Assembly (NCBI GenBank): GCA_016110215.1
Contig: JADWQD010000008.1
Coordinates: forward strand, 1,302,001-1,366,000
From: Capronia americana
Lineage: Eukaryota > Ascomycota > Eurotiomycetes > Chaetothyriales > Herpotrichiellaceae
Length of the DNA: 64,000 nucleotides
Direction of reading: 5' to 3'
The notes beneath the pieces were generated by a model, which was not told the DNA's origin, searched no databases, and was given only the letters and a program-made list of their open reading frames with translations. Both the position numbers and the translations under genes were made by a program. Below are positions 53,574-64,000 of this stretch, in pieces; the first letter of the stretch is position 1; every line of letters begins with the position of its first letter.

Positions 53574-54503
53574 TCAACCCTTCTTCTTATCCTTTTTCTT
53601 CTTGCCACCGGTTGAATCTCCGGCCCCTCCACCTCCACCGCCCATCAACCCACCCAGTCCGCCCATGCCTCCCATCCCGCTCATCATACTCTGCAGGGCA
53701 GCCATATCCGGCATTCCCCCTCCACCACCGCCAGGGCCGCCGCCAGGAGACCCTAATTGCCCCTTCGCCTGTGCTGCCTTCAACTCCTCCATCGCCTCTT
53801 GGAAGAAATTTTCCTTCACCCCACCCCCGCTCACCGCGTTACTGTGCACCGGCAGGATCGTGCCCATCTTCCACCCCCTCGGCACGACGACCTCGGTTTC
53901 CGCGAACTTCTCCGGCACAGGCAGGCCCTGGAGGTGCAAGTCCAAGGGAGATTCCTTCGTCGTAGGATGTTCGACCAGCCATTTCCCTATAATATTGTAC
54001 AAGTGGGCTTTGTTCTGCACGTGGCGGCTCACGGGTTTGTTCCCGGCGTCGAAGTCCTTCAGCTGGATCTTCACCCGTCCAGGGTTCGCCCAGTCCTTGG
54101 GATGTGTCTTGTCCGGCTCAAACGCCACGCGGAACACATTCTCGCCCAGACTGAAGCGGATGGCGGACAGGACCTGAAACGCCAGAGGGTTCGGGACGGC
54201 CAGTTTTTTTGACACGCGCCGGCCTTGGGATTTCGACCGCGTCGAGTCGAAGTAGATCGGGTAGATGCATTGGTAGTGTTTAAATTCGGCGCGCGGTGGT
54301 CTGTGGAACTGAGATGAAGAATCGGAGCTCGCTTCAGGGGGAGGGGGCCGGAAGAGCGTCGGGTTAGGTTGTTGAGGTATTGGTGAGGTCTGGGCAGCTG
54401 TTACGGGCCGGATGATCTGGTCGTCGTTTTGCAGAAGGTAGTTGGAGGGGTCGTCGATTTCGGGATCCGAGTCCGAGAGTTCTTCGACGCGGGCGTGTGA
54501 CAT
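53574..54503 (-). CDS. sec65: Signal recognition particle subunit SRP19 (Sec65)
   Basis: Single exon, 309 residues. The SRP19 RNA-binding fold covers about residues 75-215: HYQCIYPIYFDSTRSKSQGRRVSK (the 'iYP.YfD...t..eGRr..k' signature), NPLAFQVLSAIRFSLG, DWANPGRVKIQLKD and NKAHLYNIIGKWLVEHP. It is preceded by an acidic DSDPEIDDPSNYL segment. The tail is very Gly/Met-rich (GGMPDMAALQSMMSGMGG) and ends in a Lys block KKKKDKKKG, as in fungal Sec65. SRP19 binds 7S RNA and allows SRP54 to join the particle that targets ribosomes to the ER. The long GC-rich tail generates spurious open frames on the opposite strand. Confidence 0.92.
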   Translation of the reverse strand: MSHARVEELSDSDPEIDDPSNYLLQNDDQIIRPVTAAQTSPIPQQPNPTLFRPPPPEASSDSSSQFHRPPRAEFKHYQCIYPIYFDSTRSKSQGRRVSKKLAVPNPLAFQVLSAIRFSLGENVFRVAFEPDKTHPKDWANPGRVKIQLKDFDAGNKPVSRHVQNKAHLYNIIGKWLVEHPTTKESPLDLHLQGLPVPEKFAETEVVVPRGWKMGTILPVHSNAVSGGGVKENFFQEAMEELKAAQAKGQLGSPGGGPGGGGGGMPDMAALQSMMSGMGGMGGLGGLMGGGGGGAGDSTGGKKKKDKKKG

Positions 54504-55087
54504 TGTGTTTGCTAGAGGCAGTGGGAAGGTCTGAGTTGACTTCTGAGTGGTCTATCCGTAATTTATGGTGCGAGTATCAAAGTGGCATCCTATGGCCATT
54601 CACGATATTGGACATTCAACATTGAACAGTTGGGAAACGTGGGGAAATAAATATCGCCAAATAGTTGATCCGTTCCGACTTGGCATACAGTCTCAGGTCG
54701 GCGCTTTACAGCACGATGTGGCTGAAAGCCCCATGCAGGGTATGTCAAGATGCTTTTTGTGGGCGCTACAATGTACACTGTACACTGTATCATGTACGTT
54801 TTGTGATAGAACAGTTCAGGGCCTGAATCACAATGGGGCCGCGACTGGACCTTAGCATGTGGAGTCTGAATCTACGACAGATGCAATCTACATTGCGTTA
54901 CACAGGCACAAAGGACAGGCGACAACCCCTTTATCCATGGCTTCATGTTGCCTGCTATATAGATTCGAGGTCTCGGGGCTTGCTGACGGTATTTTCCGAG
55001 AGTTCATGAAGTTAAGAACCGATCTCTAGTAATGACTGGTTTGGGCATGTCCCATACTGCGAGAATCTCTACGACGCCAATCTAGAT
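54504..55087. other. Intergenic region
   Basis: 584 bases: promoter of the SRP19 gene and 3' flank of the Baeyer-Villiger gene. A short GTACACTGTACACTGTA repeat lies near 54772-54789. Nothing else seen. Confidence 0.5.
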
Positions 55088-56977
55088 CTACTCGATATCC
55101 CACTCCTCGTCCTCGTTGTTGCGAATATACGGCACGGGCATGTCCTTGGGCCCGTACTTCTCCTCCGTGATCGTGAGCCCGTTGCCCAAAAAGGCAAAGA
55201 TGTTGGCGGGATCGCGGTACTGCATCTCGTAGTGCTCAAAGCGCGGCCGTTTCATGTACTTCAGGTGGTGGAACAGGCTGCCCGGCCAGATGTACACGCG
55301 ACCGTTTGGTTTGTTGTCCTGTGGTCATTCCGACGACGGCGTCAGTAAATGCGTCGATCATGAAACACAAAGGCAAGGATATCGCTATAAGGGCACGATA
55401 TCGTGCACATTTCGAGACGGATGGGAGCACAGTACTCACTTTATACCAGCTCTTGCAATCCTCGGCCCAGACGCTGTGCTTGGCATGCCACGCATCCATG
55501 TACAAGTTCATCTGGGTTGTGACGTCCTGCTTGGGCATCATCCACCGGATGCCGTCCTCCTGCAGCTTCCTGCAACACTGCATGATATACCCTATGTGGA
55601 CTTCATGGCTGGGCAGGACGCAGCCCTGGCCCCAGTTTCCCCGCGGGCCGTTCACGACGAAGTAATTCGGGAACCCCGGCGCAGCGATCGAAGCATACAC
55701 GTTGGGCGATTTCTGGTCCTGCATGACCTGGCCGCCGAGGCCCGTGATGCGGAAGTGCGGGAGGTAAGCGATGTAGAAGCCCGTGGCACACGCGAGGATG
55801 TCGCATTGATACTCGGAGCCGTCGGCGGTGACGATACCCTGGGGCGTGACTCGGACGATGTCGTCAAACACGCAGGTCACGTTGTCCTTGATGAGGGCCT
55901 CGAGGTATCCTTCGCCGGGGGTCAGCCTGCGACAGCCAGGGCTCCACTCCGGGATGAATCGCTTCTTGAGGTCGTCGCGGTCGCCCAGCCTCTTCGCCAT
56001 GTCGTCCTGGAGGTACTTCTTGGCCATGATGTTCGCCTCCGTCCCGCGCAGGAACATGCGGAAGATGCTGACCACGGACCGCTCGACCTCTCGCCGGTAG
56101 TTGAGGTGGTACTCCGGATCGTCGCGGAACTTCTGCTTCTCCTTCTCCGTGTAGCTGTGTTTGCCTGCGCCTTGGGGGTCTTGGGCCTCGGGGTCGGCTT
56201 CCTTGTTCGACACAGAGCCGATCGGCGTGGCGATGTACGTCTGGTTGCGCATGAAGACCGTGACGTGTGCGGCCGTCTCCTGCAGTTTCGGCACCATCTG
56301 GATGGAACTAGAGCCCGTGCCGATGACGGCGACCCTCTTGCCTGTCCAGTCGATGCTCCGGTCCCAGTCGGCGGAATGGGCCAGTGTTCCTTTAAAGTCG
56401 TGCAGGCCCTCGATCGCCGGCCATTTCCACTTGTTGACTACGCCGGCGCCGTTGACGAGCACGTCGCACGTGTCCGTGAAGGTGCTGCCGTCCTTGCGCT
56501 TCAAGTCGACGGTCCATCTGGAATGCGGCTCGTCCCACGTGGCGGCCACGACTTCCGTGCTCACCTGGATGTACTTCTCCACGCCGTACTTCTTCGCGAA
56601 TTTGAGCATGTACGTCTGGATCTCGTCGCTGTAGCTGTAATAGCCGCTCCATTCTGGGTTCGGCTCAAACGCAAAAGTGTACGTGTGGGCGGGGATGTCG
56701 CAAGCACAGCCGGGATATCTGTTTCCTGATCAGATTGCCATGAGTCGCCAGCGGCGGGTTGCCGAGCTGACCTGTTCTCGTACCACGTCCCACCGATGAC
56801 ATCGTTCTTCTCGTAGCAGATCAATTCGTAGTTCTTGAGTTCCCTTTCGGCCTTGTGCGCGAACAGGATCCCCGACGCACCGGCGCCGACGTGGATGATC
56901 TTCAACGGCTGCGGCGTACATTGCGGGTAGTCAGGGATGTCGTCCGCAGTGTATGGTCTCTCGTCAATGAGAGGCAT
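55088..56977 (-). CDS. Baeyer-Villiger-type flavin monooxygenase
   Basis: Three exons, 56977-56772, 56718-55440 and 55318-55088, give 571 residues. Introns are 53 nt (GTCAGC...AAACAG) and 121 nt (GTGAGT...CACAG). The FAD motif GAGASG is at residues 31-36 and GGTWYENR near 65. The Baeyer-Villiger fingerprint F-x-G-x3-H-x3-W-D (FKGTLAHSADWD) is near 175-186, and the NADPH motif GTGSSS near 197. Later, ILACATGF is the conserved A-T-G segment. Such enzymes insert oxygen next to a ketone, often in steroid, terpenoid or polyketide metabolism. A TATATAAA box 69 bases upstream suggests a regulated, inducible gene. The actual substrate is unknown. Confidence 0.9.
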
Positions 56978-57792
56978 CGTGAGTTGCAGAGATCGGATGC
57001 AGATGCGGTTGCCCTTCCTCTGTGTGCTTTTTGGTGCGAAGTTGATTTATATACCGCCTCGGCTGGACCAAGTCAGACCATTTCAGCCTCAGTTGAGACT
57101 TGGTCGGTCGTTGCTGCGGTCCTTATGTATGGCAGCACGTCGTAAGGCCTGCTGGATCCAGTGGAAACCTCCACCAGTCAGGTCTGCATGTGCCGTTGGA
57201 GGCCGCATTCTTCCTCGGCCGCTCTACTTCTGGGCAGGGCCCCCCGTTCGGGACCTCACAGCGGCAAACGTACTGTACTGTGTACACAGAAAGAGCGGGG
57301 TTGGGCTAACCGAGGTCAGAAGCTGTCGAAGACCGTCCATACGCAGACGGGCACGCAAGGGTGAGGAGGCGAGGCTGAAATCAGCTGCGCTCCTTGGCGG
57401 GTTGCCATATCCGAGGCCCGCTCTCGATGAGGATCCTGCTGAGCTGATGACAGATCAACGACGGGCTGTCGCGCCGAATGAAGCATCGGAATCAGGCGTG
57501 CCGTAAGCCTCGAAGACACCGAGGGGATAGGCTTGTAGACGTGAGGAGTAGAGAGAAAGGTCGAAAGCGGGCCAGAAAGAGCAACTGTCGACAGGCTGCT
57601 GTCCGGGTCAGCGGAAAGAAAACAGCGAACGCGTTCACCAGAGCGACAGCATCAAGAGGGACAATATCAGGAATAGCATCAAGAAATACTGTAATTCATT
57701 CCCTCTTTTCTCCAAATGCGCTAGGACCGCTTTGAAAATAAATATCTACTGCGTGCCTCGTCCTCATCTCCCCCTTCTCAAAGGGAACCCGG
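56978..57792. other. Intergenic region
   Basis: 815 bases between two minus-strand genes, including the BVMO promoter with its TATA box. No other gene supported. Confidence 0.5.
57046..57053 (-). promoter_or_regulatory. TATA box of the Baeyer-Villiger monooxygenase gene
   Basis: TATATAAA on the minus strand, 69 bases upstream of the ATG. The spacing allows a short 5' UTR of about 40 bases. Confidence 0.6.
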
Positions 57793-58535
57793 CTACAACA
57801 TCGCAGCAACACCGGCAGCAACGGCACCCATAATCATCAGCCCGTTCGAGATGACATTCGAGGTCCCAGCATTGCCTGTCGGCGACGAACTGGAGCCATC
57901 TCCAGTGGCACTGGGGGTGCCTGAGCCCGACGCGCTGCTGCTCGTGCTGCTAGAATCATCCGTGGCAGCGCCGAAGATACCGCCCTGGACGGTCTCTGGC
58001 GATGAGCCTGAAGCGCTGGATGCGGCAGATTTGTATGCGTCGAGGGTATTGCCGCTGGATCTGTGCGGTATTGTTAGTATCGACGATGATATGCAGCTGA
58101 ACCGAAGAGGAACACTTACGGAGGGTTCACAACCATGGCCATGCCTCCCTCACAATGTCCGGTGGCTGAACAGTACAGCCACAATGGATCCGTGCCGTTG
58201 ACCTGGATCCTCCAGACATCGCCATCGTTGGGGAATCCGGAATAAACAAAGGCGTCGCCTTGGATAGGCACACAAGGAGCGTCGAACGATGACTGGGCGA
58301 CAGAGTGACCTGAGCCGAATGTGAATTCAACCCAATCGCCTTCAGCGGCGGTGACAGTGTCGGGAGTGAATGTTAGGCCTGGGCCCACCTTCACTGCGTG
58401 GACGCCTGAGGTTGAGGAAGAGGGTGAGGCAGACATTGTCGTTGATGAGCTGTCATCGCCGTACTGGGGAGAGGCGAGGGCGGATGTGGCCAGCACACCG
58501 AAGATGAGGGCTGTTGAGGAGAGTATGGAATGCAT
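57793..58535 (-). CDS. GPI-anchored cupredoxin-domain cell-surface protein
   Basis: Two exons, 58535-58120 and 58060-57793 (intron 59 nt, GTAAGT...GCACAG), give 227 residues. The signal peptide is MHSILSSTALIFGVLATSALA. After a Ser/Thr spacer comes a type 1 copper domain (about 47-140) with all four ligands: His in FGSGHSV, and Cys, His and Met in the C-x4-H-x4-M motif (YCSATGHCEGGM). Exon 2 adds a Ser/Gly/Thr-rich stalk and a C-terminal hydrophobic tail (LMIMGAVAAGVAAML) after an N-A-G-T-S-N region that fits a GPI attachment site. Such 'extracellular serine-rich' proteins are frequent in filamentous fungi; electron transfer or copper binding at the wall is inferred. The intron starts with an in-frame TAA (see findings). 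Confidence 0.87.
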
Positions 58536-60101
58536 GGTTGTTATTGTTGTGTGGAATGTAGGTCCTGGAGAAGCAACGGTTGTTCAATCACCGGGATCGA
58601 AGTATTTCGCTGGACGAGAAGATGGAGGTATTCTGGTATTAGTGTGAGAGTGTGCTGGATGTGAAGGATATTTCTTGCAACATCGGGGGAGATCTTCAGC
58701 TCTTTATATCCTACACGACACGGAGTATGCAGTCAGGGGAAGGAAATCTCGCAGGAACAACACGGACTCGCTAAGTACTGCCAAACAGAAAGTGTTTGAA
58801 CAGCACGGGCTCGATCCATGGATAGCGTATGAGCGCGTCTGGGTATCGGCCATGGCCCTGAACCGGCAATATCGCGAACCAACACCATGCTGGAACTCGA
58901 AACTCCACACGTTTGAAGTTGGACTCGGGTAGAATTGTCAGTTCAGGGGACCGTGGTGAACGAAAAATCGAAGGATCAAAGAGCGCGTGGCCGCGTCCAC
59001 TCTCCGAAGTTGGTGATGAGAGCAGCTAGCCGCGATGGTAGTGGATTGGACTAGGCCAGCGCTTGTCCTCAGCTGTAAACAATGACGAAACACACTGGAA
59101 ACATCAAGCCCAAACCCCCTGGGACCCTGAATCCCTCGAGATAAACCCCGAGCTCTTGAATCCTCCTGGCTCCAGTGCCGCGTAACCGCTCTGGTGCATC
59201 TGCCGTTCAACGTACTATCTACTAGGCAGGAAGGAGGTCGCCCCATGTGAGGAGATCGAGAAAGGACCGAGGTCGAAAATAGATCTTGGTGCACTCGTGG
59301 AAAACTGGGAGGTTAGCCAGGTTAGGGTGAAGCCGATGGATTGATTTGCAGCGTGTGGGGGGTGTGCCCTGCCCCTATGGGGACTGCTCCGCGCTCCACT
59401 GTCGCCCAGGCACTCTGCAAAACGCCTAAAACTTGGGCCGGCGCCCTGATTTGCCTCGATGGCTCAGCCTTGCCGTAAACGAGGCCTGGACTGGTTGGGC
59501 CACCAGGCGAGGCTGTCATACGAACGCCTACACATTCCCTGGTAGGCATGCAACTGACATTCAAGGCAGAAGCGCCGGGGCAACGGTATGTCTGCGGTTG
59601 TCACAAGATCTGCTCTGGGAGCCGTGACGGTGGAGAGACTCTCGAGTCATCCTCTTCGAAGTATGTGATTTACGGCATTCGTCCGGCACGAAGCTAGCCT
59701 CAGATATATATTTAGGACTTACTCCTGAACCGTCTGCTCTTGAGCCAATCGGCGATAACGTTGCTTGTGAATATCCCATACCGTCAAGACCATATTCTCA
59801 TGTCCTCATTATCTCGTGGGTACTGTGTACGGATCGCGAATGCAACCGATAAGGATGCGGAAATGCGACGGCTGGATGTTGGCTCATTTGCCATCCGGTG
59901 ATTGTGCGGGATGGATACGAGGCGAGCTCCCTCTGGCCTTCGCCCGACTCGATGTCCAAGATTTGAGCAACGCCGCGATGGTGAATGGAGGCACGGGCCA
60001 GACGGATTCGCCGGCGACGGGAAACAGTTCTCCTTCCGGAATTCCAAATGTCGAAGTCTAGCTTTGATTTTGGATCGGTCGACGGCAAGCACCTGCCCAA
60101 A
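58536..60101. other. Intergenic region, no supportable gene
   Basis: 1.57 kb. Short overlapping frames only, with no motif recognised. It holds the cupredoxin promoter and the 3' flank of the next minus-strand gene. Confidence 0.5.
58703..58708 (-). promoter_or_regulatory. Possible TATA box of the cupredoxin gene
   Basis: GATATAAAG on the minus strand about 170 bases upstream of the ATG. The position is plausible if the 5' UTR is about 140 bases. Confidence 0.4.
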
Positions 60102-61782
60102 TCATACCGCATCTCTGAAGGTATCTCTGTGCATCCGGTCAGAGGCGGCAGCCGTCAATTTCTCGGTCAGGTCAGTGTGCCAAAAATATCTCTGGCTTCT
60201 TTGGGCGATGGCCTGGAGGCTTGAATGCGCGCCACGGCATGCACGAAAGATTCGTCCTCCCAATTGCGATGGCGGGGAGCCATTTCCGCCTGTTGCCATG
60301 AGGACTGCTGCCACCCAGATCATGCTTCCACGGGCATCTTCCTCGAAGGAATCCATCTGTTGCGTGACTTGTGCCATACAATGGAGCCGGAGACCCCATT
60401 CCATGACAGAGTAGACTACTTGATCATTCATGTAGATGCAGAACGCACACAGCCCAAGAGCCAGCAAGCGTTCTGTCGCCCCAAGCTTGTCCTGTTGCAG
60501 CAGGTCAAAGGCTCGAAACGAATCCAACGACATGGCATCCGCGATGCTTTGGACAGCTTCTCGTTCTTGATCTCCTTCAGCAGTATCGGCAAGCTGCTGC
60601 ATCCATTGGCTGATTCGTTCGACCAGGCTCAAGATCTGCACGTTCATGGGAGCGACGCCAAACAGTTCCGCAAATCCAGGAGGTAATTTGGCCAATCGAC
60701 CCTTAAGATTCGGTGGAAACGGGTAATGCGCGCGTTCGGCCACGGGCGACCCATCGTCGAAGCTTGCGCTCCTTACATGGTCAAATTGTCGATAGTTCAA
60801 GAATCGTTCGAATCTATCATTTATCAGCAACCACTGGAGCGGGTGAGTCACCAGAGCCTACTGCAGAAGAAGGAGCTTGACCCATTTGCTCGAACTGGGA
60901 GAGTCTATGCCGCCTCTGAGATGGATAATGTGCCGCAAAGCTCCGAGATGCGTCCCCATGGCCGGCATGTTATCCTGCATAAGCTAGATTCAAGGTTAGT
61001 CGGATTATTTCATCGAAGGATGGAACTTACCTCGGTTGCAGCTAACATGAGGATAGTCCACATCACGGAATCGGAAGTGCAAGCCTGTGATGAAGAGATC
61101 CTCTCCCGAAGCTCGCGAAGCACAGTGCTGCGGTGTGTCAACAGCAACTCGCCAGCACTCTCCGTCTCTGGACTGAACCGGTCTCGCATCTCAGAGACCC
61201 ATACGACCAATGCTTGCGCCAACATGTTGTCTTCGAGCATGACAGGATCAAGGAAGTTCCGGGGCTCGAAGCTGATACTTTTGTGGCGACGGTGTATGAC
61301 AAAGGGGGCATAGCACCGATACACTGGGAGGAGCATTGTTAGGGGAGGCATATTGGAGAGAAGAATGACATACAGAACTCGATTGCGGCATTCGGGTCGA
61401 GATTATGATCGCTTCTGAAAGCCCGGCCGAGGTTGAGCTGGGCAAGGAGTCCAGAGATTGTACGAAGCTCCAACGCTGCTCTATCTGGGTCCAACACACT
61501 CAAAACATGTCTGGGAGGACTATCTCCTGCTGGCAAGCCGAGCTGTGCATTGCTCGAAGAGGTCGAGGAGGAAGGGCGACGCTGTGAGGGGTTGTTGTCG
61601 CTCCCTGTGGGAGGATTTCCGAGCTTCATCCTGTACATGTAACCTTCTTGTGTCAGCTTGGATCGGACAGATCCCCAGTTGGGTTTCTTCTTGTCCATGT
61701 GTGCCGACGGCAGAGTGGTTGTTGTTCGTAGCGAAGGCGGTTGGCGTCGGGGGATACTGGAAAGTGGTTGATTGTGTGCCAT
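60102..61782 (-). CDS. Fungal transcription-factor-like protein without a visible DNA-binding domain
   Basis: Four exons, 61782-61374, 61323-61031, 60974-60882 and 60833-60102, give 508 residues. Introns are 50, 56 and 48 nt, with donors GTATGT, GTAAGT and GTCAAG. The first three junctions are read with good confidence; GTCAAG is weaker but removes an in-frame stop. A Ser/Pro-rich N-terminus precedes a helical region resembling the middle of fungal Zn2Cys6 regulators (Fungal_trans_2 type): the segment THLGALRHIIHLRGGIDS matches 'HL.gl...v.lrGG...', and C-terminal helices run to about 505. No C6 cluster or other DNA-binding motif is present, and a TATA box 44 bases upstream leaves little room for another exon. 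An alternative start is ATG 61698 (MDKKKPNWG). The role is unknown, possibly a cofactor or a truncated regulator. Confidence 0.7.
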
Positions 61783-63598
61783 GTGTAGTAGGGTCACCGT
61801 CACAACAAATCCATTTCTGCGACCGTTATATAGCAAGGCCACCAAGCTCCTCTAGCTGGAGTCCATGATCTCCTCTTCTTGACGGAGGTGCGCATTGAGA
61901 AGACCCCATGTCAATCACCGCGAGATTTGCCGTGTGGATGGGCTATCCCCTTGTCGTGGCCATTACCTGGCACGAACACGCGATGATACACCAGCGCTTT
62001 TTGCCATTTCGAGACCATGTGGCGCCCATCAGCATGTGATGTGGTTTTCTTCTGGACCTGATGTCTGATGCTCAGAAGCCTCGACAATGGCTGTCGGGAG
62101 AAGTATACCGAAGCGACGAGCGAGTTGTGGCGTTCCTGGCCCAGATCTTCGGACCGAGAATAGTCCCTGGCTTGCCTGAGTCCTGTATGGTGGGATCCCG
62201 TCACCCGATCAAGCCACCACTGCCCGATCCGGTGTTTGTTCATGTCTAGGAAACCGCATCTTTGGGCGGGTCAATCCGACTCCGGGCGCAGGTGAGGCCT
62301 CATAGGTCGCTTTTGGCTGTACCTTGCTGAAACATTGCGACCCTAGCCTCAAAGAGCCGTCAATCGTTCTTCGCGCTTTACTGTCGGCGATCCCGAAGGT
62401 AGGGTCCTGCATGATTTGGTAAGGTGCAAATGGCATTTTGAATCGAGCCCTATTCGTTAATCGGGCAAGGCTATCTACCCAAAACATGGGTGCTGGGTAG
62501 TGCAGTTTCCAAAAGAGCATGTCCTCTGGCAAGCTCGTCGTGATAGTCAAGGCAGTGGCAAGGAGTATTGTACCAGAATGGATTTTGTAGAGCAAGCAGT
62601 GATGCGTTGGCCGTAATATCGTCAACGGCGAAGGCCGACTTTTGGCAGCCTCACGGGTCGCTCGGGAGACCTATCGCGATGAACATAAGATCAGTTGTTT
62701 GGTGCAGCTGCTCATTCTGGACAGGATTCAGAAGAGCAGCCAGCTCAATGTCACATCATCGACAACCTTCCTTTCCAAGACGCCAATTCTGCTTCCTTTC
62801 AGCTAGAGCCGGAGAGAACTCGAGTTCAATATTCTCTACAGAGACTCGAGGTTGGACACAGGTCGACGGCGATCCTTCTCACCAGAGTTCTCAGGTCTCA
62901 TGACTGCATGTGTCGGTTCTAGACCACGGACTGGATAGAAGGAAGCATGTTCGGTCATGGACGCTGCTTTGAACTGACGGCTGCATTCCTCGTGGTGTAA
63001 TGCTGACTGAGTGGCTACACAATGCTGCGGGCTGAGGCGGCTCATGCCAAATTGAATGGTGCTCAGACTGAGTGCGCTGCTGCCAAAGCGAAGGAGCTCG
63101 TTTCTTATAACTAGATACCAAGCGGCGCTTCGGCCGTAAGAAAATGCATTATTCTCGTGAGCGGACAAAACGAATATGAAACACGCGTGAAGAGATCGAG
63201 CATGAGACGCAGTGGCCTACCACAGCAGCGATTGGGTATTTGATAGGCGAAACGCGCAACTTTGAAGGCGAGGAAGCTTTCAACCTCGGAGATCTCGGCC
63301 CCGGAATCTAAGTCGTGAAATCATGTGCGATTTTCTTGGGAGCCGCAGAATACCAAAGCGCATTCATGATGACCATCTTGACGTAGGTGTCAAGGTTCGA
63401 TGACAGACATGAAGCTCGACAGCGTCGAGCGACCCGCGCAATGTTGGAATTTGGGAATAAATGATTGAGCAACCGCTCATTAAATTCAGAAGTGCGAGTG
63501 CTCTAATATTCCGAGATTCTTCGTCTTCGTCTTCGTCTTGTCGCAGTTGCCCTGTTCGCGCAGGGCATTCTGCCGCCTCTCAGCCCGCAGGTTGCACA
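61783..63598. other. Intergenic region, no supportable gene
   Basis: 1.8 kb between divergent genes. A 138-codon minus frame at 62209-62625 shows no known domain. A TTCGTCTTCGTCTTCGTCTTG repeat lies near 63520-63540, shortly before the next gene. Confidence 0.5.
61826..61832 (-). promoter_or_regulatory. TATA box of the regulator-like gene
   Basis: TATATAA on the minus strand, 44 bases before ATG 61782. It would place the transcription start close to that ATG, so the second ATG at 61698 may be used. Confidence 0.5.
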
Positions 63599-64000
63599 AT
63601 GCCCTCGTCGAAGGACAAATACACGGATCCGAAGTTGCGGGATGAGGTGAAGGAACAAGTCCAGCAATCTGACAAAGGTGGGGCACCTGGACAATGGTCT
63701 GCTCGCAAGGTTCGGCCCAATGTTGAGATGCCTCTGCTATCTCAAGCTAACGAGCTCCACAGGCTCAATTTATGGCCAAAGAGTACAAGAGCAGAGGCGG
63801 TGGCTACAAGACCGACAAGAAGGACCAGGATGAGTCGCAGAAGCATCTGAGCAAGTGGACGGAAGAGGAGTGGCAGACCAAAGAGGGCAGTGGGCATGCA
63901 AAGCGGGAAAATGGCACCAGGAAGCGGTACCTACCAAAGAAAGCCTGGGAAATGATGAGTGAGAAAGAGAAGGAGGATACCGAGGATCAAAAGCGGCAGG
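63599..64000 (+). CDS. Small Lys-rich hydrophilic protein, DUF5872-like (3' end outside window)
   Basis: Exon 1 runs 63599-63709; exon 2 starts at 63763 and runs off the window (intron 53 nt, GTTCGG...CTCCACAG, phase 0). 116 residues are visible. It reads MPSSKDKYTDPKLRDEVKEQ, then QSDKGGAPGQWSARK, then AQFMAKEYKSRGGGY, then KHLSKWTEEEWQTKEGSG and RKRYLPKKAWEMMSEKEKE. I recognise this as a conserved short family shared by fungi and bacteria, which I recall as DUF5872. It is highly charged, has no membrane or signal segment, and has a plant-LEA-like or stress-protein composition. The function is not established. Confidence 0.75.

Noticed and set aside
53602..54177. 191-codon plus-strand frame opposite SRP19
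   Set aside because: Proline-rich product is simply the complement of the Gly-rich SRP19 tail.
55254..56729. 491-codon plus-strand frame opposite the Baeyer-Villiger monooxygenase
   Set aside because: It is an antisense mirror of a GC-rich coding exon; the minus strand carries all conserved motifs and proper splice sites.
62209..62625. 138-codon minus-strand frame upstream of the regulator-like gene
   Set aside because: No zinc cluster or other domain, and the TATA box at 61826-61832 argues against it being an upstream exon.

Overview
This window is nuclear DNA from a filamentous ascomycete (Pezizomycotina). The evidence is short GT-AG introns of about 47-127 nt, single-gene transcription units on both strands, a Zn2Cys6 regulator, BTB proteins, a GPI-anchored cupredoxin, and recognisable fungal orthologues (Chk1 C-terminus, Hrd3, Rcm1, Dbp6, PIG-A/Gpi3, Vma10, Pet117, Sec65/SRP19, complex I NDUFB4). 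The class cannot be fixed from sequence reading alone; a Dothideomycete is my low-confidence guess. I see no CRISPR array, rRNA, convincing tRNA, or intact transposon.

Layout. 1-12 kb: Chk1 C-terminus, divergent ELO-like membrane protein, succinate-semialdehyde dehydrogenase (minus), FAD monooxygenase with an unusual C-terminal extension, and a 1391-residue acidic coilin-like protein. 12-23 kb: Hrd3 (ERAD), a small BTB protein, a 1129-residue Zn2Cys6 regulator, and Rcm1 (rRNA m5C methyltransferase) divergent from a GNAT acetyltransferase. 25-32 kb: a four-exon 73-residue complex I subunit whose exons are too short to show as ORFs, a glutathione S-transferase, and a tandem-BTB protein. 31.8-39.4 kb: a 7.7 kb stretch with no supportable gene and several patches of degenerate pentanucleotide repeats. 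39-55 kb: dense housekeeping block with Dbp6 divergent from PIG-A, an ECHDC3-like hydratase homologue, an OSGIN-like flavoprotein, a Tgl2-like mitochondrial lipase, V-ATPase subunit G divergent from Pet117, another BTB protein, and SRP19/Sec65. 55-62 kb: three minus-strand accessory-type genes with TATA boxes (Baeyer-Villiger monooxygenase, GPI-anchored cupredoxin, transcription-factor-like protein without a visible DNA-binding domain). The window ends inside a small lysine-rich stress-type protein.

Functional themes. Several neighbours serve the endomembrane system (Hrd3 in ERAD, SRP19 in targeting, PIG-A in GPI synthesis, V-ATPase G). Others serve mitochondria (NDUFB4, Pet117, Tgl2-like lipase) or ribosome biogenesis (Dbp6, Rcm1). 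Redox/xenobiotic enzymes (SSADH, two flavin monooxygenases, OSGIN-like, GST) are scattered rather than forming one clear biosynthetic cluster. Exon structures were worked out by hand from splice signals, reading phase and family conservation. No search or transcript data were available. The strongest candidates for follow-up are the coilin-like protein, the ATG-only first exon of vma10, the intron-retention switch in the cupredoxin gene, and the regulator-like protein lacking a zinc cluster.
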